Below are positions 15,253 to 23,421 of a stretch of 64,000 nt of DNA, in pieces. Within the stretch, counting starts at the first letter, position 1; each line of letters begins with the position of its first letter. Where the stretch lies: positions 62,001-126,000 of the forward strand of contig NZ_JAHPZO010000004.1 in the NCBI RefSeq assembly GCF_019042655.1, in the 5' to 3' direction. This DNA is from Planococcus sp. CP5-4_YE (GTDB taxonomy: Bacteria > Bacillota > Bacilli > Bacillales_A > Planococcaceae). The notes beneath the pieces were generated by a model. It did no database searches. It was not told the origin of the DNA and worked only from the letters and a program-made list of their open reading frames with translations. The translations under genes and the position numbers were made by a program.

Positions 15253-16896
15253 TTATTCCAAGAACTGCGCAGGCGTGCTCAGTAAATCAATGCCCCAGAC
15301 GAGCGGCAGGAAGTAGTAGACAGCAAGGCCGACAAAAACGATCCCGAAGACGTTCAGGATGAATCCGGCCCTCGCCATGTCGATGATTTTCAAATAACCT
15401 GAACCAAAGACAACAGCATTCGGCGGCGTCGCCACTGGCAACATGAATGCACAGGAGGCCGTCACAGCGGCCGTCACCATCAGCGCATATGGATGAATGC
15501 CGAGAGCGACTGCCAACGAAGCCATGATCGGGAACATCATCGACGCCGTAGCAGTATTGGAAGTGATTTCTGTCAGGAACAGCACGAATGCCGCAACGAC
15601 AAGAACAATGATCAGGACATTAACTCCTTGCAAACCGATCAATTGGCCGCCTACCCATTCAGAAAGTCCTGATTGAGTGAAGCCTGCAGCAATCGCCAGA
15701 CCGCCCCCAAAGAGCAGCAAGATGCCCCATGGCAATTTAACGGCTGTCGACCAATCCAGCAAATGGTCGCCTTGTCGGTTTTTCGACGGAATGGCAAACA
15801 AAATCAGTGCAGCAATCAATCCGACCATCGCATCGTTCAAGCCAGGCAAGAATTCCACCAGCAGGAACGAACGGGTGATCCAAGCAAAAGCTGCCAGCAG
15901 GAAGATCGCAAAAACGATTTTTTCTTCATAGGAAGCGTTGCCAAGTGCCGTCTTTTGTTCTTTAATGACGGCGCTGCCTCCTGGCAATTCTTTTAATTTC
16001 AACGGAAACGCTATTTTGATCAGATAAAACCAGGCCACAAAGATAAAAATCCAAGCAAGCGGCACGCCGAACAGCATCCACTCCGCAAAAGTGATTTCAA
16101 TGCCATAGATTTCATTGACCGCACCGGCAAGCAACGTATTCGGCGGCGTCCCGATCAAGGTCGCGATTCCGCCGAGAGACGCGGAATAGGCAATGCCGAG
16201 CATGAGCGCTTTGCCGAAGCTGAAGTTTTCCCTGGATGTATCGATGGAGTCGTCGTGTTTCAGCGCTTCCGACACCTGGTAAATGATGGCCAACCCGATC
16301 GGCACCATCATCATGGCTGTGGCTGTATTGGAAATCCACATCGACAAGAACCCAGTCGCCACCATGAATCCGAGAATGATCCGTTCGGTATTCGTGCCGA
16401 TCAATGCAATGATGGTCAAAGCAATGCGTTTATGCAAATTCCATTTTTCCATCGTCAAAGCGATCATAAAGCCGCCCATGAACAGGAAAATCGTATCGTT
16501 TCCATAAGCGGACGTGGTCGCTCCTACGTCCAATCCCCCAGTTAACGGAAACAGCACAATCGGCAAGAGCGAAGTCGCGGGAATTGGAATCGCCTCGGTG
16601 ATCCACCACGTCGCAATCCATATAGTGCTCGCAAGTATCGCTTTTGCTTCCGGGGTCAAGCCTTCCGGATTCACGAACAGCATCGTTAAGAGGAATAGCA
16701 AAGGGCCGAGGAATAGCCCGATCAGCTGCGGCGTATTGTAACTTTTCTTTTTGAAGCGTTCATCGTATGTACCTGCGTCTTCTGCACGGTCACGCTCATC
16801 CCCCGGGGAAGTCGGGCCGGGCTTGGCGAAAAAGCGCAGCATGTCTTTTGCTTGATCGTGCTTTGCCCACATCCAGTGCCATGTCGTTGAAATCAT
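15253..16896 (-). CDS. sdcS: SLC13/DASS family sodium:dicarboxylate symporter (SdcS-like)
   Basis: A 547-aa membrane protein. The two inverted SNT motifs that bind sodium and the carboxylates are visible as SNTATAMM and SNTATASM; a third signature is the LPVATPPNAVVFGSG segment near the C-terminus. Compared with SdcS of S. aureus (520 aa) it has an extra charged N-terminal tail of about 50 residues. It likely imports succinate, fumarate or malate with sodium. The ATG is 6 bases after GGAGG. The promoter overlaps a cre-like site, which would fit carbon catabolite repression. Confidence 0.88.
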   Translation of the reverse strand: MISTTWHWMWAKHDQAKDMLRFFAKPGPTSPGDERDRAEDAGTYDERFKKKSYNTPQLIGLFLGPLLFLLTMLFVNPEGLTPEAKAILASTIWIATWWITEAIPIPATSLLPIVLFPLTGGLDVGATTSAYGNDTIFLFMGGFMIALTMEKWNLHKRIALTIIALIGTNTERIILGFMVATGFLSMWISNTATAMMMVPIGLAIIYQVSEALKHDDSIDTSRENFSFGKALMLGIAYSASLGGIATLIGTPPNTLLAGAVNEIYGIEITFAEWMLFGVPLAWIFIFVAWFYLIKIAFPLKLKELPGGSAVIKEQKTALGNASYEEKIVFAIFLLAAFAWITRSFLLVEFLPGLNDAMVGLIAALILFAIPSKNRQGDHLLDWSTAVKLPWGILLLFGGGLAIAAGFTQSGLSEWVGGQLIGLQGVNVLIIVLVVAAFVLFLTEITSNTATASMMFPIMASLAVALGIHPYALMVTAAVTASCAFMLPVATPPNAVVFGSGYLKIIDMARAGFILNVFGIVFVGLAVYYFLPLVWGIDLLSTPAQFLE

Positions 16897-16951
16897 TTTA
16901 TCCCTCCATTTTTTCGAATAATGAAAATTGTTTAATTATTCCACTTGTTTA

Positions 16952-16980
16952 AGTGTAGCCGTTTTCATTTTCCTGGACAA
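16952..16980 (-). promoter_or_regulatory. Promoter of the symporter gene with overlapping cre-like site
   Basis: On the minus strand TTGTCC, 17 bases, TACACT. The 14-mer at 16954-16967 (TGAAAACGGCTACA on the minus strand) differs from the cre consensus TGWAANCGNTNWCA at one position and covers the -10. CcpA control is an inference. Confidence 0.45.
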
Positions 16981-17093
16981 GGGCTGCACTACTCTCTTTG
17001 CGTAGAGCTTTCACATTTCTTCATAGCGATTCTATTGTTTATATTTTTCTATAGCCAATATAGAATAGGCTGCTCGAACAAAGCTTGAAGCCG

Positions 17094-17128
17094 CAAAAAA
17101 GAAGCTGCCAATTAGTTTCGGCAGCTTC
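17094..17128 (-). terminator. Rho-independent terminator of the 62-aa gene
   Basis: GAAGCTGCC and GGCAGCTTC form a stem; TTTTTT follows on the minus strand. Confidence 0.85.
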
Positions 17129-17145
17129 CCTCTAGGCAAAATTTA

Positions 17146-17334
17146 TTATTTGCTTTCCGATTCGCCGATCGGATTCCGTTCATCACCGACGCCGGTATTG
17201 CTGTGGGCGCCTTCTTTTCTCATCTTCTGTCCATCTTCTTTGGATTCACGGTCAATCCCTTCGAACTCTTCACGTTTTCTTCGATCAGTATTCCTTGAAG
17301 GGTTGGCATCTTTGGAAAATTCGTCTCTAGGCAT
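17146..17334 (-). CDS. Small hydrophilic protein, 62 aa, under a sigma-B-type promoter
   Basis: A highly charged protein (many E, K, R, D, N and S, almost no large hydrophobics) starting MPRDEFSKDANPSRNTDRR and ending RNPIGESESK; probably disordered. The ATG follows GAGGAGG by about 7 bases. It is flanked by a sigma-B-like promoter 35-59 bases upstream and a terminator 20 bases downstream. No family is recognised with certainty; it resembles in composition the short stress proteins at 4276 and 52459. Confidence 0.72.
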   Translation of the reverse strand: MPRDEFSKDANPSRNTDRRKREEFEGIDRESKEDGQKMRKEGAHSNTGVGDERNPIGESESK

Positions 17335-17368
17335 TACGCTTCCTCCTCTTGGACTGCTTGCCCTTCCT

Positions 17369-17393
17369 ATTCCCTAAGGACACTGCTTAAAAC
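17369..17393 (-). promoter_or_regulatory. Sigma-B-type promoter (62-aa gene)
   Basis: On the minus strand GTTTTA, 13 bases, GGGAAT. It lies in the short space before the 62-aa gene. Confidence 0.72.
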
Positions 17394-17396
17394 TTA

Positions 17397-17873
17397 TTAC
17401 GCAAAGTTGAACAAATTATAGCCGAAATAAACCGACAGGACCGACAAGGCAGCAAATACCAGATGTTCCGTGAAGCTGCCGGTCGATGTCGTAAGCGGCA
17501 AGCGCACCGTCACGCGCAGTGGGAACAATAGTTTTACGCCTCTTTTCGTTGCCATGTCCAGTATGATATGACTGATCATGCCGACAAGAACGCCCATCGC
17601 CAAGGCTTCATTCGGCAACACTGACTGAAACAAGGCAGTCATGAGCAGCAAAAACAGCAGGCTGTGGGTGAAAGTCCGATGGCCAAACAATGTGCTGATC
17701 AGTTTTGATAAAATCGGCAGGCTCCTGCCGATCTTGCTCGAGCCGTGGCAAATATCCGGGATTAACGCTCCGGCAACTCCACCGATCAATAAGATAACTG
17801 GCTCGTAATGGGAAACTTGCGCAAATGCCAGACTTGCTGCGATGCCGCCCGTGATGTGTGTTTTTCCTGTCAT
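17397..17873 (-). CDS. YdjM-like membrane-bound metal-dependent hydrolase family protein
   Basis: A 158-aa membrane protein with four hydrophobic segments. It has the signatures of the YdjM/DUF457 family: MTGKTHITGGIAAS at the start, PDICHGSSKIGR and FGHRTFTHSLLF in the loops, and the HIILDMATKRGV motif. Conserved His and Asp residues suggest a metal site; the biochemical role is unknown. The start at 17873 matches family members, with AAAGGAG 11 bases before; an ATG 12 codons upstream has no ribosome site. It is divergent from the HD-domain gene at 17978. Confidence 0.82.
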   Translation of the reverse strand: MTGKTHITGGIAASLAFAQVSHYEPVILLIGGVAGALIPDICHGSSKIGRSLPILSKLISTLFGHRTFTHSLLFLLLMTALFQSVLPNEALAMGVLVGMISHIILDMATKRGVKLLFPLRVTVRLPLTTSTGSFTEHLVFAALSVLSVYFGYNLFNFA

Positions 17874-17977
17874 AGCTATTTGTGCTCCTTTATCAATAAA
17901 ATGGTTCATTGATTTCTATTATAACGTTTTTCGGGTATGCTGAAGACAAGGAAATTAGCAAAAAGGAGTCGTTTTTC

Positions 17978-18607
17978 ATGGGAATTCACCGTTTTTTCAC
18001 CTCATTAAATGATTTGGAGCGAATCAATCGTGCACCAGGGCGCTTTAAATTCGAAGAGCATAATGTTGCTGCGCATTCTTGGAAAGTCAGCCAGTATGCC
18101 ATGTTCTTCGCCACTATCGAAGAACGCGAAGGCCAGCCTGTCGATTGGAAATCGCTTTACGAGCGGACGATCAACCATGATTTTGCGGAAGTCTTCATTG
18201 GCGACATCAAAACCCCGGTGAAGTACGCATCCCCCGAACTCAAGGAAATTCTGGCAAAAGTCGAGGAAGGGATGATGGAAAAATTCATCTTGAAAGAAAT
18301 TCCGGAAGAATTTCAAGAAGTGTTTTTTGAACGCATGAAAGAAGGAAAAGATGAGTCGCTCGAGGGCAGGCTATTGGAGTTTGCCGATAAGCTCGACCAA
18401 TTCTACGAAGCGTTTGCGGAGCTGAAGCGCGGAAATACCGACAAAGAGTTCTTGAAAATGTATCGGATTGCACTCAGCAAGATCCTCGGCCTGCCACTTA
18501 CTGCCAGTGTAGATTATTTCCGCGATGTCATCCTGGACGACATCATGACAGAGGATACGGCAATTGATATCCGCAAAATCACCAAGCGCGTGCTCGAAGC
18601 CCATTAA
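17978..18607 (+). CDS. YfbR-like HD-domain 5'-nucleotidase/phosphohydrolase
   Basis: A 209-aa soluble protein of the HD superfamily. The metal ligands are seen in the EEHNVAAHSWKVS segment (His), the NHDFAEVFIGD motif (His-Asp) and a distant ADKLDQF Asp. E. coli YfbR dephosphorylates deoxynucleoside monophosphates; the same activity is likely but inferred. The ATG at 17978 is 9 bases after AAGGAG. Single gene, divergent from the YdjM-like gene. Confidence 0.82.
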   Translation: MGIHRFFTSLNDLERINRAPGRFKFEEHNVAAHSWKVSQYAMFFATIEEREGQPVDWKSLYERTINHDFAEVFIGDIKTPVKYASPELKEILAKVEEGMMEKFILKEIPEEFQEVFFERMKEGKDESLEGRLLEFADKLDQFYEAFAELKRGNTDKEFLKMYRIALSKILGLPLTASVDYFRDVILDDIMTEDTAIDIRKITKRVLEAH

Positions 18608-18661
18608 TGGATTTTCTGGGCATCCCTTGCTGACTTGTGATAAATTAGAACAAACTACCTC

Positions 18662-18694
18662 GGAGGTGAATCCCTTATTTAAGGGAATTTATTG
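18662..18694 (+). promoter_or_regulatory. Hairpin between ribosome site and TTG start
   Basis: GGAGGTGA at 18662-18669 is followed by TCCCTT-ATTT-AAGGGA (18671-18686) and then TTG at 18692. The hairpin either brings the strong GGAGG near the start codon or hides the second, weaker AAGGGA site that lies 5 bases from TTG. Confidence 0.45.
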
Positions 18695-20008
18695 GACCCC
18701 ATACTTTTACTGAATTTAGCTCTTCTCGTCTTACTCATTGCATTAACCGCATTTTTCGTCGGCACGGAATTTGCCGTCGTCAAAGTCCGCATGTCGCGCA
18801 TCGAACAACTGATTGAGGAAGGCAATAAACAAGCCGTCACTGTCAAAAAAGTCGTTGGCGACCTGGACTATTATTTGTCCGCTTGCCAACTTGGCATCAC
18901 GGTGACCGCCCTTGGCCTAGGCTGGCTAGGGGAACCGACTGTTGAGCGCCTTCTTCACCCGTTATTCGACTGGCTCGGCGTGCCTTCAGCCGTGTCGACG
19001 ATTGTCTCGTTCGCCTTCGCTTTTGCGTTGGTGACATTTTTGCACGTCGTCATCGGGGAATTGGCGCCGAAATCGCTGGCTCTTCAGTTTGCGGAACGGA
19101 TGACTTTGTCGTTGGCGCCTGCGCTATATTTCTTCGGGAAAATCATGTACCCGTTCATTTTCGTATTGAACGGCTCTGCCCGTTTGCTGCTTCGTATGAT
19201 TGGCGTCGAACCTGCGGGCGAACAGCAAGCCCATTCAGAAGAAGAACTGAAGATTATCATGGCACAGAGTTTCCAGAGCGGCGAAATCAACCAGACGGAG
19301 CTTTCCTATATGCAGAATATCTTTGCATTCGATGAGCGCAGTGCCAAGGATGTCATGATCCCGCGCACACAAATGGTCGCTTTTCCGGACGATTTGTCCA
19401 CTGAGGAGTTGCTCGCTGAACTTCGGGAGCACCGCTTTACGCGCTACCCGATTGCACGCGACGGCGACAAAGATGATCTTATCGGTTTCATCAATGCGAA
19501 GGAAGTGCTGACCTATTATGCGATCAACAGCAATGTTCAAATGACGGAACTCATCCACGACCTGCCCTATTTCCACGAGACGACGCCTTTGCAGATGGCG
19601 CTCGTGAAAATGCAGAAAGACCGCACCCACATCGCCCTTGTCATCGATGAATACGGCGGCACGTCCGGCCTGATTACGATGGAAGATATTCTCGAAGAGA
19701 TTGTTGGGGAGATCCGAGATGAGTTTGATGAAGAAGAAGAAGCTGAAATCGTGAAAGAAAGCGACACTCGTTATGTAGTAAATGGCCGCGTCCTGTTGAA
19801 AGATTTGGAAGAGCGATTCAGCCTAAAATTTGCAGATAGCGACGAAATCGATACGATAGCCGGTTGGATGCAGCATCAACTCATCGAAGCCGAAGCTGGG
19901 GATTCATTTGAAAAAGGCGGCTACCAATGGGAAATCGTTGCAATGGAAAACCACCACATCCTCAAAATCGCTTTCGAGACACTGGAAGAACCGGAAATCC
20001 ACGCGTAA
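18692..20008 (+). CDS. CNNM/CBS-domain membrane protein (hemolysin C, CorC-associated family)
   Basis: A 438-aa protein with a DUF21/CNNM N-terminal membrane domain of about 3-4 helices ([20 protein letters not shown] early; [13 protein letters not shown] near 120), a CBS pair (from about 205, [11 protein letters not shown]; and [14 protein letters not shown] near 310) and a CorC/HlyC C-terminal domain ([14 protein letters not shown]). The family is linked to magnesium or sodium transport. The start must be TTG at 18692, because an in-frame stop at 18680 precedes it and the next ATG falls after the first membrane helix. Confidence 0.85.
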   Translation: MDPILLLNLALLVLLIALTAFFVGTEFAVVKVRMSRIEQLIEEGNKQAVTVKKVVGDLDYYLSACQLGITVTALGLGWLGEPTVERLLHPLFDWLGVPSAVSTIVSFAFAFALVTFLHVVIGELAPKSLALQFAERMTLSLAPALYFFGKIMYPFIFVLNGSARLLLRMIGVEPAGEQQAHSEEELKIIMAQSFQSGEINQTELSYMQNIFAFDERSAKDVMIPRTQMVAFPDDLSTEELLAELREHRFTRYPIARDGDKDDLIGFINAKEVLTYYAINSNVQMTELIHDLPYFHETTPLQMALVKMQKDRTHIALVIDEYGGTSGLITMEDILEEIVGEIRDEFDEEEEAEIVKESDTRYVVNGRVLLKDLEERFSLKFADSDEIDTIAGWMQHQLIEAEAGDSFEKGGYQWEIVAMENHHILKIAFETLEEPEIHA

Positions 20009-20043
20009 ACAGGACTGCCTATCGGCAGCCCTGTTTTTTTTTT
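20008..20043 (+). terminator. Rho-independent terminator
   Basis: AACAGG-A-CTGCC pairs with GGCAG-C-CCTGTT and runs into ten T residues. Confidence 0.85.
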
Positions 20044-20083
20044 GGAAAAGAAGTGATTGACCATCCCCCATTACTTCTTTAAC

Positions 20084-20103
20084 ATAAGAACAAGTGTTCT
20101 TAT
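20084..20103. promoter_or_regulatory. LexA (SOS) box upstream of yolD-like gene
   Basis: GAACAAGTGTTC (20088-20099) fits the Bacillus SOS box GAAC-N4-GTTC with the RNRY centre, and the palindrome extends to 8-bp arms on both sides. It overlaps a likely -10 (TATATT at 20101). YolD genes in Bacillus are known SOS genes. Confidence 0.8.
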
Positions 20104-20125
20104 ATTAAAGAGAGGAGTGGTGAAG

Positions 20126-20485
20126 ATGAAAAAGAATCAGCATTTGACGGTGAAAGGCGACATCTTGGACAGGGGGCAATTGAAATGGGGTGCACTAATG
20201 CTGCCGGAACATGTCCGAATGCTGCGGGAGTGGCGGGCCGATGAACCTTCCATGCATAAGCCCCATCTTGATGAAGAAGAACTTGGTTTATTGCAGGAGG
20301 AAATCAGCATTGCGCATCAGCGGCAATGCATGGTGGAACTGCGCTATTGGGACGGCGGGCTGGCAACCGCGACGGGTGTTATCGCCTCCATCGACCTGCT
20401 TGGCCAAACTATGACAGTAAAGTCTGGAGACAATGTGGTTCACATTATTTTCAACGATCTCATTGGCATCCGCTTAATCGATTAA
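20126..20485 (+). CDS. YolD-like family protein
   Basis: A 119-aa protein of the YolD family: DRGQLKWGALMLPEHVRMLREW near the start and a C-terminal Sm-like strand region (GVIASIDLLGQTMTV, HIIFNDLIGIRLID). In Bacillus, yolD/yqjX genes sit next to and are expressed with Y-family DNA polymerases (UvrX, PolY2). Here no polymerase gene follows; the next gene is a BrkB-family protein. The ATG is 8 bases after GGAG. A LexA box upstream supports SOS control. Confidence 0.85.
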   Translation: MKKNQHLTVKGDILDRGQLKWGALMLPEHVRMLREWRADEPSMHKPHLDEEELGLLQEEISIAHQRQCMVELRYWDGGLATATGVIASIDLLGQTMTVKSGDNVVHIIFNDLIGIRLID

Positions 20486-20528
20486 CCTGGTATAAAAAGG
20501 CGTAAAACGGTAAATTTACTTTTTCAGG

Positions 20529-20553
20529 GTTATCGCTTGGCTGCAACGGGCAT
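20529..20553 (+). promoter_or_regulatory. Weak sigma-B-like promoter candidate for the BrkB-family gene
   Basis: GTTATC, 13 bases, GGGCAT. Spacing fits, but both boxes have mismatches. I recall that the B. subtilis relative YfkH belongs to the sigma-B regulon, which lends some weight. Confidence 0.3.
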
Positions 20554-20592
20554 ATACTTAATAACTTTACTAAAAAATGGAGGTACGAAGTT

Positions 20593-21483
20593 ATGAGCAA
20601 AGTGACGTCTTACGCTAAAGAACTAGGGTCGGAATTTAAGAAAGATAATGCGACGACACTTGCGGCAGCCCAGGCTTATTATTATTTATTGGCAATTGTT
20701 CCTTTATTGATATTGCTATTGGCTATCCTGCCGTATTTACAGCTTGACCCACAGCGGGTAGTCGATTTTATCGGCAGCATCCTGCCAGGCGAAGTTGCAG
20801 AAACCTTTCAAGAAAATATTATTAGTGTCGTGACGACACCATCCGGCGGTCTCTTGACTTTCGGTATTTTGGGTACTCTTTGGTCAGCATCCAATGCAAT
20901 GACGGCGTTTATTGATGCGACGAACCAAGCATATGACGTAGAGGAAACGCGGTCGTTCATTAAGAAAAAAGCAGTGGCAATCATGTTAACGCTATTCATG
21001 TTAATTGCTGTAATCGTTGCGTTGGTCCTGCCTATTTTTGGCGGTGCAATTATCAATATGCTTACCGATTTACTGAACTTGCCTCAACAAACAGAAATTA
21101 TCTTCCAAGTACTTCGCTGGGTCATTTCCATTGCGGTTATGAGCTTGGTACTGGCTATGCTTTACAAATTTGCACCGAACAAGCAATTCCCATTTAAGGA
21201 AGTTATCGTCGGGGCATTCATCGCTACGGTTCTCTGGCAGCTTGTTTCTCTTGGCTTCTCTTTCTATGTATCGAACTTCGGAAACTTTTCTGCTACTTAC
21301 GGAAGCCTTGGTGGATTAATCATCCTAATTCTTTGGTTCTTCCTGACCGGCTTGATCCTGGTTGTTGGAGCTGAAATCAACGCGATTCTGCACCGCCGCA
21401 AGCATGCCAAGAGCGACACCGAAGAAAGCAAATTGCAAACTGCTGAATCGGGTAATACAGAGTCTTCAATGAATAAGTATTAA
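20593..21483 (+). CDS. YihY/virulence factor BrkB family membrane protein
   Basis: A 296-aa protein with about six hydrophobic segments and the family pattern: an N-terminal AAQAYYYLLAIVPLLILLLA, a central GILGTLWSASNAMTAFIDATN, and near the C-terminus FATYGSLGG-like (SATYGSLGGLIILILWFF). It was once annotated as RNase BN, which is wrong for this family; the function is unknown, possibly transport. A hydrophilic tail of about 35 residues follows the last helix. The ATG is 9 bases after GGAGG. Confidence 0.85.
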   Translation: MSKVTSYAKELGSEFKKDNATTLAAAQAYYYLLAIVPLLILLLAILPYLQLDPQRVVDFIGSILPGEVAETFQENIISVVTTPSGGLLTFGILGTLWSASNAMTAFIDATNQAYDVEETRSFIKKKAVAIMLTLFMLIAVIVALVLPIFGGAIINMLTDLLNLPQQTEIIFQVLRWVISIAVMSLVLAMLYKFAPNKQFPFKEVIVGAFIATVLWQLVSLGFSFYVSNFGNFSATYGSLGGLIILILWFFLTGLILVVGAEINAILHRRKHAKSDTEESKLQTAESGNTESSMNKY

Positions 21484-21487
21484 TGCC

Positions 21488-21527
21488 AAAAGCCATCCGC
21501 TGATTCACTAGCGGATGGCTTTTTTTA
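21488..21527. terminator. Bidirectional rho-independent terminator
   Basis: AGCCATCCGCT and AGCGGATGGCT form an 11-bp perfect stem with a T run on the plus side and an A run on the other. It separates the BrkB gene from the convergent dipeptidase gene. Confidence 0.88.
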
Positions 21528-22496
21528 TATTTTCCGGTTTGCTTCTCCAATACCGGGCCGATGCGCCAGGAAGTTCCGAAACGCGAATCCTTCCACCTGG
21601 GTTTCCGAATAGCGTTTTTGCAAAGCATCGATTAAATTGGGGTAAGCTGAAGCATTTTCAAGCTTTGTGACATGATCGAAAATCCCATCGAAATCAGATC
21701 CCAGGCCGATATGGTGTTCTCCGCCGAGCGCACAAAGATGGTCGACATGGCGCAGCAAATCCTCAATCGTCGCCTGCTGGCTTCCGTGGTTGATGAACTC
21801 CGGACAAAACACGACATCAATCAAGCCGTTACGCGAGAACATCGCTTCGATTTGCTCATCATCAAGATTCCGTGGATGGTCGCATAATTTACGCACATTG
21901 GAATGGCTCGCAATCGGATACTCAGCGAGTTCCATCACGTCCCAAAATCCGTCGACTGACAAATGGGACACGTCCGTGAAAACCCGATGGTCATTATTCA
22001 GTTGCACCACTTGCTTGCCAAGCAGCGTCAACCCGCCGCCTCTCGGTTCACCGACCCCGTCCGCGCAGAGATTGGCGAAATTCCATGTCAGCCCAAGCGA
22101 CAGTAGGCCAAGCCTGTAGAGGTGCCGAAGTTTCGCAAGATCATTTCCGAAGCCATCCGCCCCTTCGAGCGCGAGCACAGCACCGATTTCATCCGGGTCC
22201 AGCGTGTCGATATCTTCCCAATTGCGGATGTGTTTCATGAGCGGCTGCGCGAGCACTTCGCTATAGAACACATCGACCTGCTCCAATGCGTGCTGCCATT
22301 TCTCATTGTCCGGCAGTTCTGGATGCACGAACACCGCGAAAAACTGGACTTTCACACCGCCTTGCCGCAAGCGCAGAAAATTGGTGTCGAGCTCTTCCCC
22401 ATCGAAAAAGCGCACCGGCTTTCCCCAAAACAATTCCTTGCGCTTCGCCACCTGCAGTTTCAATAGGGCATCGCAATGCGTATCGATGATCTGCAC
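21525..22496 (-). CDS. Membrane-dipeptidase-type (M19) dipeptidase
   Basis: A 323-aa zinc peptidase of the renal dipeptidase family. The metal ligands appear in DTHCD (residues 5-9), EGADGF, TDVSHLSVDGFWD, ASHSN and GSDFDGI. Bacterial members hydrolyse dipeptides, often with a D-residue. The start is a GTG at 22496 after GAGGGGG; its first base is the last base of the preceding stop codon (TAGTG), so translation is coupled to the disrupted gene upstream. The length is slightly above the usual 310. Confidence 0.85.
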   Translation of the reverse strand: MQIIDTHCDALLKLQVAKRKELFWGKPVRFFDGEELDTNFLRLRQGGVKVQFFAVFVHPELPDNEKWQHALEQVDVFYSEVLAQPLMKHIRNWEDIDTLDPDEIGAVLALEGADGFGNDLAKLRHLYRLGLLSLGLTWNFANLCADGVGEPRGGGLTLLGKQVVQLNNDHRVFTDVSHLSVDGFWDVMELAEYPIASHSNVRKLCDHPRNLDDEQIEAMFSRNGLIDVVFCPEFINHGSQQATIEDLLRHVDHLCALGGEHHIGLGSDFDGIFDHVTKLENASAYPNLIDALQKRYSETQVEGFAFRNFLAHRPGIGEANRKI

Positions 22497-23195
22497 TATT
22501 CATCCCCCTCTTCCGTGCATGCGCGAACAAAGCCTTCGAAGATCCGTAGAGAGGCTGCCTCGCCTGCACACGCCATATTTTCCGGATGCCACTGCAGCCC
22601 AAGCGCGAAACCATGCTCTTTGCTTTCAATCGCTTCTATGACTCCGTCGCTTGCGATGCCGGAAACGAGATAATGATCCGGCACTCGGCGGTTCGACTGG
22701 TGGTGGCGGCTATTGACCTTGAGCTTCAGAGAATCTGTCAGCCTGTGCAACAGCGAACCTTCCGCTACTTCGACAAAATGAGAGCCATGCTCTCTCGGTG
22801 CACGCTGCTGGTGCTGCAACAGGTTACCCGCCAATTGTGACGGTGTATCCTGATACATGTCCCTGCCAGCTGGGATATTCAAAATCTGGGCGCCGCGGCA
22901 AATCGCCAGCGGTCTCCACGATGATCGACCCGGCATCATAATCTTTATTCGGTGAGAAAGTCAATACGTGATCGTATATCTTTTCCCCACTTTCCGCTTT
23001 TCGGATACTGACTGCTGCCAGCGCACCGTCCAAGCGTCCAGTTTGAAGAATATCATTTACTTGCGCAGTTAATGCTGCATATTCACTGTTTGCCCCTGCC
23101 CTCTTCCCATCCCTCCCCATCTGCAATGGAGATACCGCGTGAGTCCCTGCCAGCACGAGCAATCCCGCTGCTCTCCATCGATTCAATTTCGCCAT
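22496..23195 (-). pseudogene. Chimeric remnant: S13 carboxypeptidase N-terminus joined to C26 (PuuD-like) hydrolase C-terminus
   Basis: Reading from 23195, a good GGAGGAGG site precedes a reading frame whose residues 38-76 (YAALTAQVNDILQTGRLDGA onward) match the N-terminus of DacC/PBP4-type S13 D-Ala-D-Ala carboxypeptidases. At about 22967 it jumps to LTFSPNKDYDAGSIIVE, a block that lies some 120 residues further on in DacC. At about 22910 the homology changes frame to LAICRGAQILN with the nucleophile Cys of gamma-glutamyl-gamma-aminobutyrate hydrolases and continues to the LQWHPEN histidine and the stop at 22496. Both parents lack large parts, including the S13 SxxK serine, so no active enzyme is expected. 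Assembly error is an alternative. Confidence 0.75.
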
Positions 23196-23378
23196 TTTAT
23201 TTCCTCCTCCAAATGGTTTACAAAAAATGTACCATAAATAAAATTAGAATTTTATGATATCTGAATAATCAGAACTAACGACTTACTACTATCTTATATT
23301 ATTATTAAAAAAATCCAAATAAAATCTATGTTTTTCTTCAATTCTTTTTCGCTAGGTTCTTTCCGCCTAGCTCCATTA

Positions 23379-23413
23379 AAAAAACCGCCCCGGCAAAAAT
23401 GCCGGTACGGTTT
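23379..23413 (-). terminator. Rho-independent terminator of the ribose operon
   Basis: AAACCG-CCCCGGCA pairs with TGCCGG-CGGTTT; a T run follows on the minus strand directly after rbsB. Confidence 0.85.
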
Positions 23414-23421
23414 CATCTTTA

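Noticed and set aside
20593-21483. Ribonuclease BN annotation for the YihY/BrkB protein
   Set aside because: The RNase BN name for this family was a historical misassignment; the protein is polytopic with no nuclease motif.
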